Of a stretch of DNA of 64,000 nucleotides, positions 34,944 to 44,324 are shown piece by piece (within the stretch, counting starts at the first letter, position 1; each line of letters starts with the position of its first letter). Source of the stretch: Hyphomicrobium sp. MC1. GTDB lineage: Bacteria > Pseudomonadota > Alphaproteobacteria > Rhizobiales > Hyphomicrobiaceae. The translations under genes and the position numbers were made by a program. The stretch spans positions 2,170,001 through 2,234,000 of the forward strand of contig NC_015717.1 in NCBI RefSeq assembly GCF_000253295.1, in the 5' to 3' direction. The notes beneath the pieces are model-generated. The model searched no databases. It was not told the DNA's origin and saw only the letters and a program-made list of their open reading frames with translations.

Positions 34944-37451
34944 CTATTCCGCTGGAATCTTGATCGGAGATGGCGCGATATCCGTCGCCTCGGTCTCGAT
35001 CACGGTGAAAGGACGTGGCGCGTCACCCGCGCGCTTGATGTCGAGCATCATCTCGAACGATCTTTCGAGATTGCGCGTATATCGCGCGGGATCGAAAAGC
35101 GGTGCGCTTTCTCTATTCGCCGCGAGCTTCTGTCGGATCGCGCCAAGCTTCGTTTTGTTCTGAGCCAATTCCAGCGCCAGGTCGCTGTAATCGGCGAGAT
35201 TGGTCGTAATCAGTTCGGGCAACTCTATTGCCGACAGCAGACTGGCGGCGACGCGGCCCGCAAATGTGTCGCCGAGACACGTCAGGACCGGCAAACCGGC
35301 CCACAGTGCGTCTGTCGTCGTCGTATGGGCGTTACAGGGCAGCGCATCGAGGAAAAGATCGGCAAAGCGATGACGCGCGAGATGCTCGGCGATCGGCATG
35401 CGCTTGGCAAAAACGAGCCGGGATGGATCGACGCCCCTCGCCTCAGCCTCGCGGCGCAAATTCTCGGCGCACGTCGTATTCGGCACGAGCAACCATAGGA
35501 CCGATCCCGGCACCTTTTGCAGCAACGGCATCCAGACGTCGAACATCGTCGCGTTGAGTTTGTAGCTATTGTTAAAGGAGCAGAACACGAACGCGTCTTC
35601 CGGCAATCCGAAATCGGCGCGAGACATCGGCGCGTCGGAGATTAGGCGCTGGCGATCATTCGGCTGATAACTGTGCGGCAGATGGACGATCTGTTCCGTG
35701 TAGAATTCCTGAGCACCCATCGGCGCGACCATCGCGTCGGCGATGAGGTAGTCGATGAACCCGGCGCCCATTGTGCCTGGATAGCCCAGGTAGTTCACCT
35801 GGATCGGTGCCGCGCGATAGGCGAAAATCTCGCTGCGCGCGTCTCGCGTATATCCTTTGAGATCGACAAGTATGTCGATGGCGTCATCATGGATGGACTG
35901 CGCCACGTCACGATTGCGCATCGTCCCGATTTTCTTCAGATGCTCGAACGACCGCAACAAGCGCTGGCGTGTGGCACTGTTGTCTTCGGGACTGTGGCAA
36001 TAGCCAAAGATCTCGAAGCGGCTGCGATCGAGCCGCTCCAGCACCTCGGCGAAAAGCATCGCGGTTGCGTGCTCGAAGAAATCGCAGGAGACAAATCCGA
36101 CGCGGATGCGCTGCCCGGCCCCGAGGCGGCTGCGATAAGAAGTAAACCGCGAAGACGGCGGAACGTCGAATGTCCTGGTATAACTCTGTGCCGCCTTGAG
36201 TTGATCGGCGGGGCTCGCGCGCAATGCGATCAGCTGGAAGGGCGCAATGCTGACGTTTCTCGTCCGGAAGATTTCGAGGCAGACGCGCTCTTCTTCATCG
36301 ACGCCATCCCAATCGCAAATCAATCGCCGCAGATTTATGAATTCGAAGCGGTTGACGATGGCGTCCGGCGCGCATTCAAGGCATTTCTGGAATGCCGCAC
36401 GCGCCTCATCGTAATTTTCGCGCTGCTTCTGGACGATCGCAAGGCTGTAGTACGCATTCGCCAGCTTCGGATCGAGCTTTATCGCGTGTTCCAGGGCCTG
36501 AACGGCACCGGCGTGCATGTTCATGCTGCTGAGAAGCATGCCAACACAAGCATATCCCTCTGCACGATTGGGGTCGATCGCGAGACCTGATTGATAACTC
36601 GCCAAGGCATCGTGGCGGTATCCCAGTCCTTCGTACGAGAGCGCCAGATTGAAATGATAATCGGCAACACCGGGGTTGGCGACGATGGCACGACGGCCGA
36701 GATCGGCTGCCTCCTCAAAGCGCCGATTTTCGCGCAGGTACGTGGCCAAGTGATCGAACTTCCTGGCGCGCTCCTGGGTAGAATCTGATTGGGCCTCGAT
36801 TTCGGCGATGCGAGTCCCAGTCAAGCCGAGCATCGTCGAGAGACGCAGATCGAGAGTTTTTGCCTCATTGAGTTCCGGGTCCAACGCCAACGCTCGGTTG
36901 CAATAGGCCGTCGCGGATTCGATGTCGTTCGATTTGAAGTGAAGTTCACCGAGGCGCGCGAGAACGAGCGGCTGGTTCGGCTTTAAGTTGAGAGCATTGA
37001 GGTAAGCCGTCATGGCCTCAGCGTCGTTGTTGGCAACGCGCAAGAGATTGCCGAGAATAGCGTGACCATTTGCGTTCCCCGGCTGCAGAGCCAGACACTC
37101 ACGGCAAGCCTCTATGGCCTCTTTCGAACGGCTCAGCTCGCCAAGGATGATTGCCAGGTTGAGCCACGCCTCGTGATAGTCGGGCTTGGCGGTGACGCTT
37201 TGGCGAATGAAATCGACCGCGCCTTCCAGATCGCGGCGCTGGAAGGCGATCAGGCCGAGATGGTGGAGGCTCGGCGGATGCTCAGGAACGAGCGAGAGCA
37301 CACGACGATGAGCGATCTCCGATTCGTCGAGACGGCCCGCTTTCAAGGATTGTACTGCGTCGTGATAATGCCGGGCGACGTCGGCATTTCGACCGGACTG
37401 CGGTGCCGCTCGCGAAACTGCCTCTGCGCGCCGCCGCTCTCTTCTATTCAT
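34944..37451 (-). CDS. TPR protein with O-GlcNAc transferase-like (GT41) domain
   Basis: This 835-aa protein is built like eukaryotic OGT/SPINDLY. About ten tetratricopeptide repeats (residues ~25-370) are followed by a GT41-type catalytic region (~430-800) with RVGFVSCDFFEHA, LVDLKGYTRDARSEIF, APIQVNYLGYPGTMGAGFIDYLIAD and CSFNNSYKLN. Such enzymes transfer GlcNAc or another sugar from a nucleotide donor to proteins or surface structures. The bacterial substrate is unknown. It starts 30 nt after the terminator of the RND operon. Confidence 0.88.
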   Translation of the reverse strand: MNRRERRRAEAVSRAAPQSGRNADVARHYHDAVQSLKAGRLDESEIAHRRVLSLVPEHPPSLHHLGLIAFQRRDLEGAVDFIRQSVTAKPDYHEAWLNLAIILGELSRSKEAIEACRECLALQPGNANGHAILGNLLRVANNDAEAMTAYLNALNLKPNQPLVLARLGELHFKSNDIESATAYCNRALALDPELNEAKTLDLRLSTMLGLTGTRIAEIEAQSDSTQERARKFDHLATYLRENRRFEEAADLGRRAIVANPGVADYHFNLALSYEGLGYRHDALASYQSGLAIDPNRAEGYACVGMLLSSMNMHAGAVQALEHAIKLDPKLANAYYSLAIVQKQRENYDEARAAFQKCLECAPDAIVNRFEFINLRRLICDWDGVDEEERVCLEIFRTRNVSIAPFQLIALRASPADQLKAAQSYTRTFDVPPSSRFTSYRSRLGAGQRIRVGFVSCDFFEHATAMLFAEVLERLDRSRFEIFGYCHSPEDNSATRQRLLRSFEHLKKIGTMRNRDVAQSIHDDAIDILVDLKGYTRDARSEIFAYRAAPIQVNYLGYPGTMGAGFIDYLIADAMVAPMGAQEFYTEQIVHLPHSYQPNDRQRLISDAPMSRADFGLPEDAFVFCSFNNSYKLNATMFDVWMPLLQKVPGSVLWLLVPNTTCAENLRREAEARGVDPSRLVFAKRMPIAEHLARHRFADLFLDALPCNAHTTTTDALWAGLPVLTCLGDTFAGRVAASLLSAIELPELITTNLADYSDLALELAQNKTKLGAIRQKLAANRESAPLFDPARYTRNLERSFEMMLDIKRAGDAPRPFTVIETEATDIAPSPIKIPAE

Positions 37452-37480
37452 CGTCGCTGCCCGGTCCTCTCAGCCGCATA

Positions 37481-37512
37481 AAAAACGCCGGAGTCGAGTT
37501 TGACTCCGGCGT
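37481..37512 (-). terminator. Rho-independent terminator of the RND efflux operon
   Basis: Read leftward, a perfect 11-bp stem (37502-37512 with 37486-37496) with a five-base loop is followed by a six-T run (A's at 37481-37486 on the given strand). It lies just past the RND transporter stop. Confidence 0.9.
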
Positions 37513-37553
37513 CATGTGCGAGGCTTGCACCGGTGAGGAACCGGCCGAGATTT

Positions 37554-40500
37554 TTATTCCGCCGGATGCGCGGGCGATTCGCTCTGCTCCGGCCGGCTGC
37601 GGCGCAAACTAGAGAGCCAACGACAGACGACGTAGAACACCGGCGTGAAGATCAAGCCGAAGAACGTCACGCCGATCATGCCCGAAAATACCGCCGTGCC
37701 GAGAGCCTGGCGCAACTCGGCGCCGGCGCCGACGGCCCAGACGAGCGGAACGACGCCGAGAATGAAGGCGAGCGACGTCATGATGATCGGCCGCATTCGG
37801 AGCCGTGCAGCTTCCGTCGCCGCCTCGAAGCGGTTTCTGCCCTGACCCTCAAGTTGCTCGGCAAACTCCACGATTAGAATCGCGTTCTTTGCCGCCAAAC
37901 CTATGAGCACGATGAAGCCGACCTGGGTGAGGATGTTGTTGTCCATACCGCGGATGACGACGCCGGAGATCGACGCGATCAAGCTCATTGGCACGATCAA
38001 GATGACCGCCAGCGGCAGCGTCAGGCTTTCGAACTGCGCGGCCAGCACCAGGAACACGAACGCGACGCCGAGCGCGAAAGCGAACACCGCCGTATTGCCT
38101 GCACGGATCTGCTGGAAGGCGAGATCGGTCCATTCGTAACTGAAGCCGGGCGGCAGTGTTTCGTCAGCCATCTTCTCCATGATGCTGATCGCCTGGCCTT
38201 GCGAATAGCCGGGCGCGGCCGAACCATCGAGCTCGGCAGCCGGATAGAGGTTGTAGCGCGGAACACGCGACGGACCGGAAATGTCACTCACAGTCACGAA
38301 CGATCCGAGCGGAACCGTATCGCCGTTGTTGTTGCGGACACGGATGTTCAGCGCATCCTGCGGGGTCAGGCGGAAAGCTCCGTCGGCCTGCGCAGTGACA
38401 CGGAACGTGCGTCCCAGGATGTTGAAGTCGTTGACGTAGAGCGACCCCAGATAGGTCTGCAACGCCGAGAAGACGTCCGGAATATTGATGCCGAGCATCT
38501 CAGCCTTGACGCGGTCGATGTTGAGATAGAGCTGCGGCGTTGCCGTCTCGAACAGCGAGAAGACCTGCCGGACGCCCTGTGTCTGGGCAGCTTTGGCCAT
38601 CATCGCATTGACGGCCTGCTGCAATGCCTGCGAGCCCGCGCCGCTGCGATCTTCGACCATCATACGGAAGCCGCCAGCGTTGCCGAGACCGCGAACAGGC
38701 GGCGGCGCAACGACCAGAACGAGACCTTCCTGAATCGCCGAAAACTTCTTCAGCAGTTCGGTGCGGATATTCGCCGCCGACATTTTGGGATCTTTGGCGC
38801 GCTCGGCGAAGTCTTTCAGCACCACGAAGACGGCGCCGGTGTTCGACGCGTTGACGCGTGTCGCACCGGAAAAGCCGACGAGGCTGACGCAATGGGCGAC
38901 GCCGGGAATCTTCAGCGCCATGTCGACGATCCGCCGGTTCACCGCGTCAGTACGCTCGAGCGATGCGGCCGGAGGAAGCTGGACAACGGTGATCAGGTAG
39001 CCACCGTCCTGATCGGGAATGAAGCCGACCGGCGTCTTGCGGAACTCGTTCAGGCCAAACGCGATAAGACCCGCATAGATGACGAGCATGATCACCGCGA
39101 AGCGAACGGCGCGGCTAGCGAGCCAGCCGTACCCGTGCGAGAGCCTCTCGAAGCTCCAGTTGAACGCATTGAAGAACGCTCGGATCGGCCACGTGATGAT
39201 GCTGTGGCGTTCGTGCTCGGCGTGCGGCTTCAACAGGAGGGCACAAAGCGCGGGCGAGAGTGTCAACGACACGATCAGCGAGATGACGGTCGCGCCCGCG
39301 ATCGTCAGCGCGAACTGCCGATAGAACTGGCCAGAGATGCCAGTGATGAACGCCGACGGCACGAAGACAGCGCTCAGCACCAGGGCGATGGCGATCAACG
39401 CGGTGCCGACTTCTTCCATCGTCCGATACGCGGCTTCGCGTGGACTGAGCCCGTTCGACATGTTGCGTTCGACGTTCTCGACGACGACGATTGCGTCGTC
39501 GACGACGATACCAATGGCTAGCACGAGACCGAACAGCGACAGGTTGTTCAGCGAGAAGCCAAACAGCGCCATGAGGAAGAATGTACCGACAAGGGATATG
39601 GGGATCGCCACAATCGGGATGATCGCCGCACGCCACGTCTGCAGGAACAGCACGACCACGATCACAACGAGCACGATGGCTTCGAGGATCGTATGAACGA
39701 CGGCATCGACCGACTGCTGAATAAAGTCGGTCGGATTATAGACGATCGTATACTTGAGGCCCGGCGGGAAATTCTTTGAAATTTCCTCCATCTCGTCTTT
39801 GATCTTCTTCGCCGTCTCGATGGCGTTCGAGCCGGGCAGCTGGAAGATGCCGAGACCGACAGCGGCCTGCTTATCGAGATAGGAGTTGATACCGTAGTCG
39901 AGACCCGCAAGCTCTACCCGCGCGACATCCTTCACGCGGACAACCGAATTCGATGTCTGCTTGACTATGATGTTTCCGAATTCTTTCGGATCGATCAGAC
40001 GCCCGAGCGTCTGCACCGTAATCTGGAAAGCTCCCGGGTTCGGGAGCGGCGGCTGGTTCAACACGCCCGCCGCAACCTGAACATTTTGGCCGCGGAGCGC
40101 CGTCACGACGTCGTCGGCAGTCAAGCCGAGCGACTGCAGCCTGTCGGGATCGAGCCAGACGCGCATCGAATAATCGCGGCCGCCGAAAACCGTCACGGAA
40201 CCGACGCCTTGAATTCGGGTCAACTGGTCGATGACGTTGACGTTGGCGTAGTTCGAAATGAAGAGCGTATCGCGCGAGTTGTCCGGAGACAGCAAATGCA
40301 CGACCATCATCAGGTCGGGAGACGCCTTGGCGACCGTCACGCCGATGTTGCGCACGTCTGCCGGCAGACGCGGAAGCGCAATCTGCACGCGGTTCTGGAC
40401 CTGAACCTGCGCGATATCGAGGTTCGTGCCGATATCGAACGTGATCGAAATCGAGAAACGGCCGTCATTCGTCGAGTTCGACGAAATAAACAGCATGTGC

Positions 40501-40724
40501 TCGACGCCGTTGATCTGCTGTTCGAGCGGTGTCGCGACCGTGGCCGCAACGATTTCGGCGCTGGCGCCCGGGTATTGCCCCGTCACGTTGACGACGGGCG
40601 GTGCAATTTCCGGATACTGCGCGATCGGCAGGCGGCTGACGGACACCGCGCCGATGATCACGAAAACGATCGAAACGACGGCCGCAAAGATGGGCCGGTC
40701 GATAAAGAAGTGCGAAAGACGCAT
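37554..40724 (-). CDS. RND multidrug efflux transporter (HAE1/AcrB type)
   Basis: This 1056-aa inner-membrane proton/drug antiporter has the standard 12-helix, two-half architecture and large periplasmic loops after helices 1 and 7. Visible family segments include MLFISSNSTNDGRFSISITFDIGTN, FSLNNLSLFGLVLAIGIVVDDAIVVVENVERN (helix 4 with the paired Asp relay) and AAKNAILIVEFAEQ. Gene order adaptor-transporter and the divergent TetR-type gene match AcrAB/MexAB-type loci. No outer-membrane factor is encoded here, so a TolC-like protein must come from elsewhere. Confidence 0.95.
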   Translation of the reverse strand: MRLSHFFIDRPIFAAVVSIVFVIIGAVSVSRLPIAQYPEIAPPVVNVTGQYPGASAEIVAATVATPLEQQINGVEHMLFISSNSTNDGRFSISITFDIGTNLDIAQVQVQNRVQIALPRLPADVRNIGVTVAKASPDLMMVVHLLSPDNSRDTLFISNYANVNVIDQLTRIQGVGSVTVFGGRDYSMRVWLDPDRLQSLGLTADDVVTALRGQNVQVAAGVLNQPPLPNPGAFQITVQTLGRLIDPKEFGNIIVKQTSNSVVRVKDVARVELAGLDYGINSYLDKQAAVGLGIFQLPGSNAIETAKKIKDEMEEISKNFPPGLKYTIVYNPTDFIQQSVDAVVHTILEAIVLVVIVVVLFLQTWRAAIIPIVAIPISLVGTFFLMALFGFSLNNLSLFGLVLAIGIVVDDAIVVVENVERNMSNGLSPREAAYRTMEEVGTALIAIALVLSAVFVPSAFITGISGQFYRQFALTIAGATVISLIVSLTLSPALCALLLKPHAEHERHSIITWPIRAFFNAFNWSFERLSHGYGWLASRAVRFAVIMLVIYAGLIAFGLNEFRKTPVGFIPDQDGGYLITVVQLPPAASLERTDAVNRRIVDMALKIPGVAHCVSLVGFSGATRVNASNTGAVFVVLKDFAERAKDPKMSAANIRTELLKKFSAIQEGLVLVVAPPPVRGLGNAGGFRMMVEDRSGAGSQALQQAVNAMMAKAAQTQGVRQVFSLFETATPQLYLNIDRVKAEMLGINIPDVFSALQTYLGSLYVNDFNILGRTFRVTAQADGAFRLTPQDALNIRVRNNNGDTVPLGSFVTVSDISGPSRVPRYNLYPAAELDGSAAPGYSQGQAISIMEKMADETLPPGFSYEWTDLAFQQIRAGNTAVFAFALGVAFVFLVLAAQFESLTLPLAVILIVPMSLIASISGVVIRGMDNNILTQVGFIVLIGLAAKNAILIVEFAEQLEGQGRNRFEAATEAARLRMRPIIMTSLAFILGVVPLVWAVGAGAELRQALGTAVFSGMIGVTFFGLIFTPVFYVVCRWLSSLRRSRPEQSESPAHPAE

Positions 40725-40739
40725 GGAACGGTCCGTTCT

Positions 40740-41963
40740 CTAGTTGGTCCGGACCATTTGGTCCTTCGGGTTCGAAGCGTCAGCCGTCGCCTGTTGGGGC
40801 GTCACCTTCGAACCAGGCCGCACGCGCATCAGTCCGTTGACGATGATCGTGTCGTCGGCGGTCAGTCCGGCCGTAATGACACGCAAGCCATCAATCACCG
40901 GACCGAGGGTCACGTATTTGGGCTTCGCGACGTTGTTCTTGTCGACGGCCAACACAAACTTGCGAACCTGCTCGGTGCCGATGGCATCGTCGGGGACGAG
41001 GAGCGCCTCTTCGGGCGGATGGGAAGCGATGCGGATGCGACCAAACATGCCCGGCGTCAGGCGGCCATCGGCATTCTTGAAGACGGCGCGGCCGCGGATC
41101 GTGCCGGACGACGGGTTGATGGCGTTGTCGACGAAGTCGATGTGGCCGTGATGCACGAAATCCTTGTCGTTGATCAGCTTCAAGTCCGCATCGAGGCTCA
41201 AGCCGCGATCGACGCTGTCGGCGCGCTTGACCGAGGCGGCGTCGAGATAGCGGAGGTAAGACGCCTCATCCATCGTGAATTCGAAACGGATCGGATCGAC
41301 GGAGACGATGGTCGCGAGCAAGGTCGTGTTGCCGCTCGTTCCACCAGTGACGAGGTTGCCGATGGACACGCGACGATCGCCAATGCGACCGGAGATCGGC
41401 GCAGTCAGCTCGGTGAACTCAAGATCCAGCGACGCTTGACGCGTCGAGGCTTCGGCGGCCGTCACGTTGGCTTGCGCGACGCGTTCGGCCTGCACCCGCT
41501 GATCGAGCGTCTGCTGCGTGATGACGGTTCCGACGGGCAGATTTTTGCCGCGCTCGAGATCGGCCTCGGCGAATGCCAAGTTGGCTTTTCCTTGCGCGAT
41601 GGACGCTTGGGCCTGATCGAGCGCCGCCTGGAAGGGCCGACGGTCAATCGTAAAGAGCGGATCGCCGACTTTGACCATCTGGCCGTCGGTGAAATGGATC
41701 TTGTCGAGATAACCGGAGACGCGAGCGCGCACCTCGACATAATCGAGCGCGACGAAGCGGCCGACGTATTCGTCGTAGTCGGTCACGACCTTTTTGACCG
41801 GCTTAGCGACGGTGACCTGCGGCGGCGGAGGCGGCGCCGTCTGAGCTACGGACTTCTCCTCGCTGCACCCCGATATGGCTGCGGAAAGAAAGAGCAGAGC
41901 CGCGACGATGGGAGCGGATCGTTGGAACACGCTGTCTTTCTCCATCACGAAATTTTGCGTCAA
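40740..41963 (-). CDS. RND efflux periplasmic adaptor (membrane fusion) lipoprotein
   Basis: This 407-aa adaptor has a lipoprotein signal (lipobox AISGC near residue 33), barrel-sandwich and helical-hairpin segments (RARVSGYLDKIHFTDGQMVKVGDPLFTIDRRPF and the GKANLAFAEADLERGK hairpin) and the beta-barrel and C-terminal domains (TRGRAVFKN, LLVPDDAIGTEQ). It couples the inner-membrane pump to an outer-membrane channel. A second ATG at residue 7 (41945) gives a more usual signal peptide. It is the first gene of the operon, 15 nt from the transporter. Confidence 0.94.
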   Translation of the reverse strand: MTQNFVMEKDSVFQRSAPIVAALLFLSAAISGCSEEKSVAQTAPPPPPQVTVAKPVKKVVTDYDEYVGRFVALDYVEVRARVSGYLDKIHFTDGQMVKVGDPLFTIDRRPFQAALDQAQASIAQGKANLAFAEADLERGKNLPVGTVITQQTLDQRVQAERVAQANVTAAEASTRQASLDLEFTELTAPISGRIGDRRVSIGNLVTGGTSGNTTLLATIVSVDPIRFEFTMDEASYLRYLDAASVKRADSVDRGLSLDADLKLINDKDFVHHGHIDFVDNAINPSSGTIRGRAVFKNADGRLTPGMFGRIRIASHPPEEALLVPDDAIGTEQVRKFVLAVDKNNVAKPKYVTLGPVIDGLRVITAGLTADDTIIVNGLMRVRPGSKVTPQQATADASNPKDQMVRTN

Positions 41964-42135
41964 TGCATCAGCCGAGCGCTTCGGTAAACTCGTGGCATTG
42001 AACGTCAGATTCTACGGTGTCACGCACACGGGCGGGCTCACCAATATAATTTACTCGGACCCCACCCCATGGAGCGCAAGCGCTGAACAACCGAATGACA
42101 GGTCCAGGGAGTCGTGTTAGCGAGTCCCCGACGCA

Positions 42136-42151
42136 GTTACCGATCGGTAAC
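42136..42151. promoter_or_regulatory. Perfect 16-bp palindrome, TetR-type operator
   Basis: GTTACCGATCGGTAAC is a complete palindrome lying between the divergent RND operon and the TetR-type gene. A partly related GCTAAC-rich stretch follows at 42154-42170. Size, symmetry and position match AcrR/TtgR-like operators controlling efflux and autoregulation. Confidence 0.8.
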
Positions 42152-42188
42152 ACAGCTAACGACGGCTAACTTTTTCGTCAAGAGGGCG

Positions 42189-42827
42189 ATGGGAACCACG
42201 CTGGACAAGGACGTGCGCAATTTCAGCGAGTTGCGCTCTGAAATTAGCGCGATCCTTGCCGGGAAGCCGCCGCGCGAGCGAATTTTGCTTGCGGCACGTG
42301 AGCTTTTCTATCGGTTCGGCGTGCACATCGTAGGCGTCGAAGCCATCGCCGAGACCGCCCTTACGAACAAAATGACGCTTTACCGGCACTTTCGTTCGAA
42401 GGACGAGCTTATCGTCGCCTACGTCGAGCAGCTGGCGGGAGAAAATGTCGAAATCTTGGACCGCCTGCTAGGCGAAGGCCTTGGTACGCCCGAACAAAAG
42501 CTCACCGCGTGGATCGATCACGTCGAAGACGTTCTATCCAACAAGAGTGAGCGTGGGTGTGCGCTCGCGAACGCCGCAGTGGAGCTCGATCCCGGACATC
42601 CGGCACGCGGGGTGATCGAAGCCTACAAGCGGCGGAAGCATGACCGGCTCGTCGAAGTTTTCCGCGCTGCACGCTATCGGGAGCCGGAACGGCTCGCAGA
42701 CGAAGTCTTCCTGCTGTTCGAAGGCGCTCGCATCAGCCTGCAGTGCGGCGGCGCCGGACCGGCGTCGCGTCTCGTTGCCATGCTGCGCAGCCTTCTCGCC
42801 GCCAGCCAGCATGACGTTACAAGATAA
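42189..42827 (+). CDS. TetR-family repressor of the divergent RND operon
   Basis: This 212-aa regulator has an N-terminal helix-turn-helix (RERILLAARELFYRFGVHIVGVEAIAETALTNKMTLYRHFRSKDEL), the classic TetR motif with YRHF, and a helical ligand-binding C-terminal domain with a conserved-looking GCALANAAVEL segment. The ATG at 42189 is the likely start (AGAGG upstream); the frame opens at 42114 but would cover the palindromic operator. Inferred role: drug-responsive repressor of the efflux pair. Confidence 0.9.
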   Translation: MGTTLDKDVRNFSELRSEISAILAGKPPRERILLAARELFYRFGVHIVGVEAIAETALTNKMTLYRHFRSKDELIVAYVEQLAGENVEILDRLLGEGLGTPEQKLTAWIDHVEDVLSNKSERGCALANAAVELDPGHPARGVIEAYKRRKHDRLVEVFRAARYREPERLADEVFLLFEGARISLQCGGAGPASRLVAMLRSLLAASQHDVTR

Positions 42828-42965
42828 TCACCGATCGCCGACGGGATGCCCACGCAGTAGGCGCCGTGCTCAAGTCACTAGCAGAGTTCCGCGCAACACC
42901 TCGATAAAATCACGTATTTTCGACGAATATGAACTGGCACAGCTTGTGCACCTCAGCAGTGCATA
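42828..42965. other. Intergenic leader and promoter region of the guanidine operon
   Basis: Between the TetR-type gene and the riboswitch aptamer no gene is seen. The stretch must hold the operon promoter; no unmistakable -35/-10 pair can be picked by eye. Confidence 0.45.
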
Positions 42966-43072
42966 ACGCCTCTAGGGTTCCGGCTTTCCCAAGCGTCAGG
43001 TCCGAGAGAGGCTCTCCCGCCTCGCGAGCAGCGCGGCGGAGCCACGGCGGGATAAAAGCCCGGGAGACCTAC
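42966..43072 (+). promoter_or_regulatory. Guanidine-I (ykkC) riboswitch aptamer
   Basis: The conserved ykkC blocks appear in order and spacing: CTAGGGTTCCGG (42972-42983), GGTCCGAGAG (42999-43008), then ACGG followed by GGGATAAAAGCCCGGGAGA (43044-43067). Between the second and third blocks lies a variable GC-rich stem. This RNA class binds free guanidinium and turns on guanidine transport and degradation genes. It sits ~145 nt before the importer binding-protein gene and identifies the whole operon as guanidine-responsive. Confidence 0.94.
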
Positions 43073-43168
43073 ACCGCGAGTTGCTTCGGCTCTCGAACGG
43101 ACAGGCCTCCCTCTGTGCGCATTTTCCACGCGTATTCGAGGATCCCCGCCCGCTTCCTGAACCGGTGC

Positions 43169-43208
43169 CCTTGCGGTCTGATTTGAGTGATCAGCACAAG
43201 GACAGGGG
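43169..43208 (+). promoter_or_regulatory. Hairpin abutting the Shine-Dalgarno, possible riboswitch expression platform
   Basis: CCTTG (43169-43173) and CTGAT (43178-43182) pair with ATCAG (43190-43194) and CAAGG (43197-43201). The hairpin ends exactly where the AGGGG ribosome site begins (43204-43208), seven bases before the ATG at 43215. No T-run follows any hairpin in the leader, so control is more likely translational than by termination. The switching partner is not proven. Confidence 0.45.
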
Positions 43209-43214
43209 TCAGCA

Positions 43215-44279
43215 ATGCGCTATTCCGTCACGAAAATTCTGAAAGCTGTGTTTGGCGCCGCGGCCGTGATGGGGTTTGCCCTATCGCCGGCCAACGCCGC
43301 CGAGAAAAAAGACTTCAAGGTCGCCTGGTCGATTTATGTCGGCTGGATGCCGTGGGGATACGCGGCCGATTCTGGCATCGTGAAGAAGTGGGCCGACAAG
43401 TACGGCATCAACATCGAAGTGAAGCAGTTCAACGACTACGTTGAATCGATCAACCAATACACGGCCGGCTCTTTCGATGCCGTGACCGTTACGAACATGG
43501 ACGCTCTTTCCATTCCGGCCGCAGGCGGCGTCGATACGACGGCCGTGATCGTGGGTGACTTCTCGAACGGCAACGACGCGATCATCCTGAAGAACAAGGA
43601 CAAGCTCGCCGACATCAAGGGACAGAACGTCAATCTCGTCGAGTTCTCGGTTTCGCATTATCTGCTGGCCCGTGCACTGCCGACCGTCGGGCTCGCCGAG
43701 AAGGATCTGAAGGTCGTCAACACGTCCGACGCCGATATGGCAGCAGCTTACAAGACGCCCGACGTGACGGCGGTCGTGACGTGGAAGCCGATCGTCTCGA
43801 CGATCCTGGAATCGCCTGACGCGCACAAGGTGTTCGACAGCTCGCAGATCCCCGGCGAGATCATCGACCTGATGGTCGTGAACACGAATGTCCTGAAGGA
43901 CAATCCGAAATTCGCGAAGGCGCTCGTCGGCATCTGGTACGAGACGCTGGCCGCGATGAAGGACGGAACCACGGCGAAAGAAGCGATGGCAAAAGCTTCA
44001 GGCACCGATCTCAAGGGCTTCGATGAGCAGCTTGCCACGACGATGCTGTTCTCAGAACCGAAGGACGCCGTGGCCTTCACGACGGGAGAGCAACTCAAGA
44101 AGACGACGGAACTGGTTTCGAACTTCCTGTTCGAGAAGGCTCTGCTCGGCAAGGACGCGAAGTCGGCCGGCGCGATCGGCGTCGAATTTCCTGACAAGAC
44201 CGTCTTCGGCGACAAGGGGAACGTGAAGTTCCGCTACGACGCATCGTTCATGAAAGAAGCGGAAGACGGCAAGCTCTAG
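43215..44279 (+). CDS. ABC transporter substrate-binding protein, guanidine (urea-carboxylase-region) type
   Basis: This 354-aa periplasmic protein has a signal peptide cut near SPANAAEK and a NitT/TauT-like (NMT1/THI5) bilobed binding fold: VAWSIYVGWMPWGYAADSG, QYTAGSFDAVTVTNMDAL, VTAVVTWKP. It matches the family annotated as the putative urea-carboxylase-region binding protein. Given the guanidine riboswitch upstream, guanidine is the likely ligand rather than urea. First gene of the operon, followed 45 nt later by the permease. Confidence 0.9.
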   Translation: MRYSVTKILKAVFGAAAVMGFALSPANAAEKKDFKVAWSIYVGWMPWGYAADSGIVKKWADKYGINIEVKQFNDYVESINQYTAGSFDAVTVTNMDALSIPAAGGVDTTAVIVGDFSNGNDAIILKNKDKLADIKGQNVNLVEFSVSHYLLARALPTVGLAEKDLKVVNTSDADMAAAYKTPDVTAVVTWKPIVSTILESPDAHKVFDSSQIPGEIIDLMVVNTNVLKDNPKFAKALVGIWYETLAAMKDGTTAKEAMAKASGTDLKGFDEQLATTMLFSEPKDAVAFTTGEQLKKTTELVSNFLFEKALLGKDAKSAGAIGVEFPDKTVFGDKGNVKFRYDASFMKEAEDGKL

Positions 44280-44324
44280 GCTCGCACACTTTTCATCCCA
44301 CAATAATCGCAGGAAGGCGGATGC

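Noticed and set aside
38199..39521. Long rightward open frame (440 codons) inside the RND transporter gene
   Set aside because: It is antisense to a certain transporter gene, with Arg/Asp/His-rich low-meaning sequence typical of GC-rich shadow frames.
40086..41987. 633-codon rightward open frame across the efflux genes
   Set aside because: It is antisense to both transporter and adaptor; composition is that of a shadow frame and no domain is visible.
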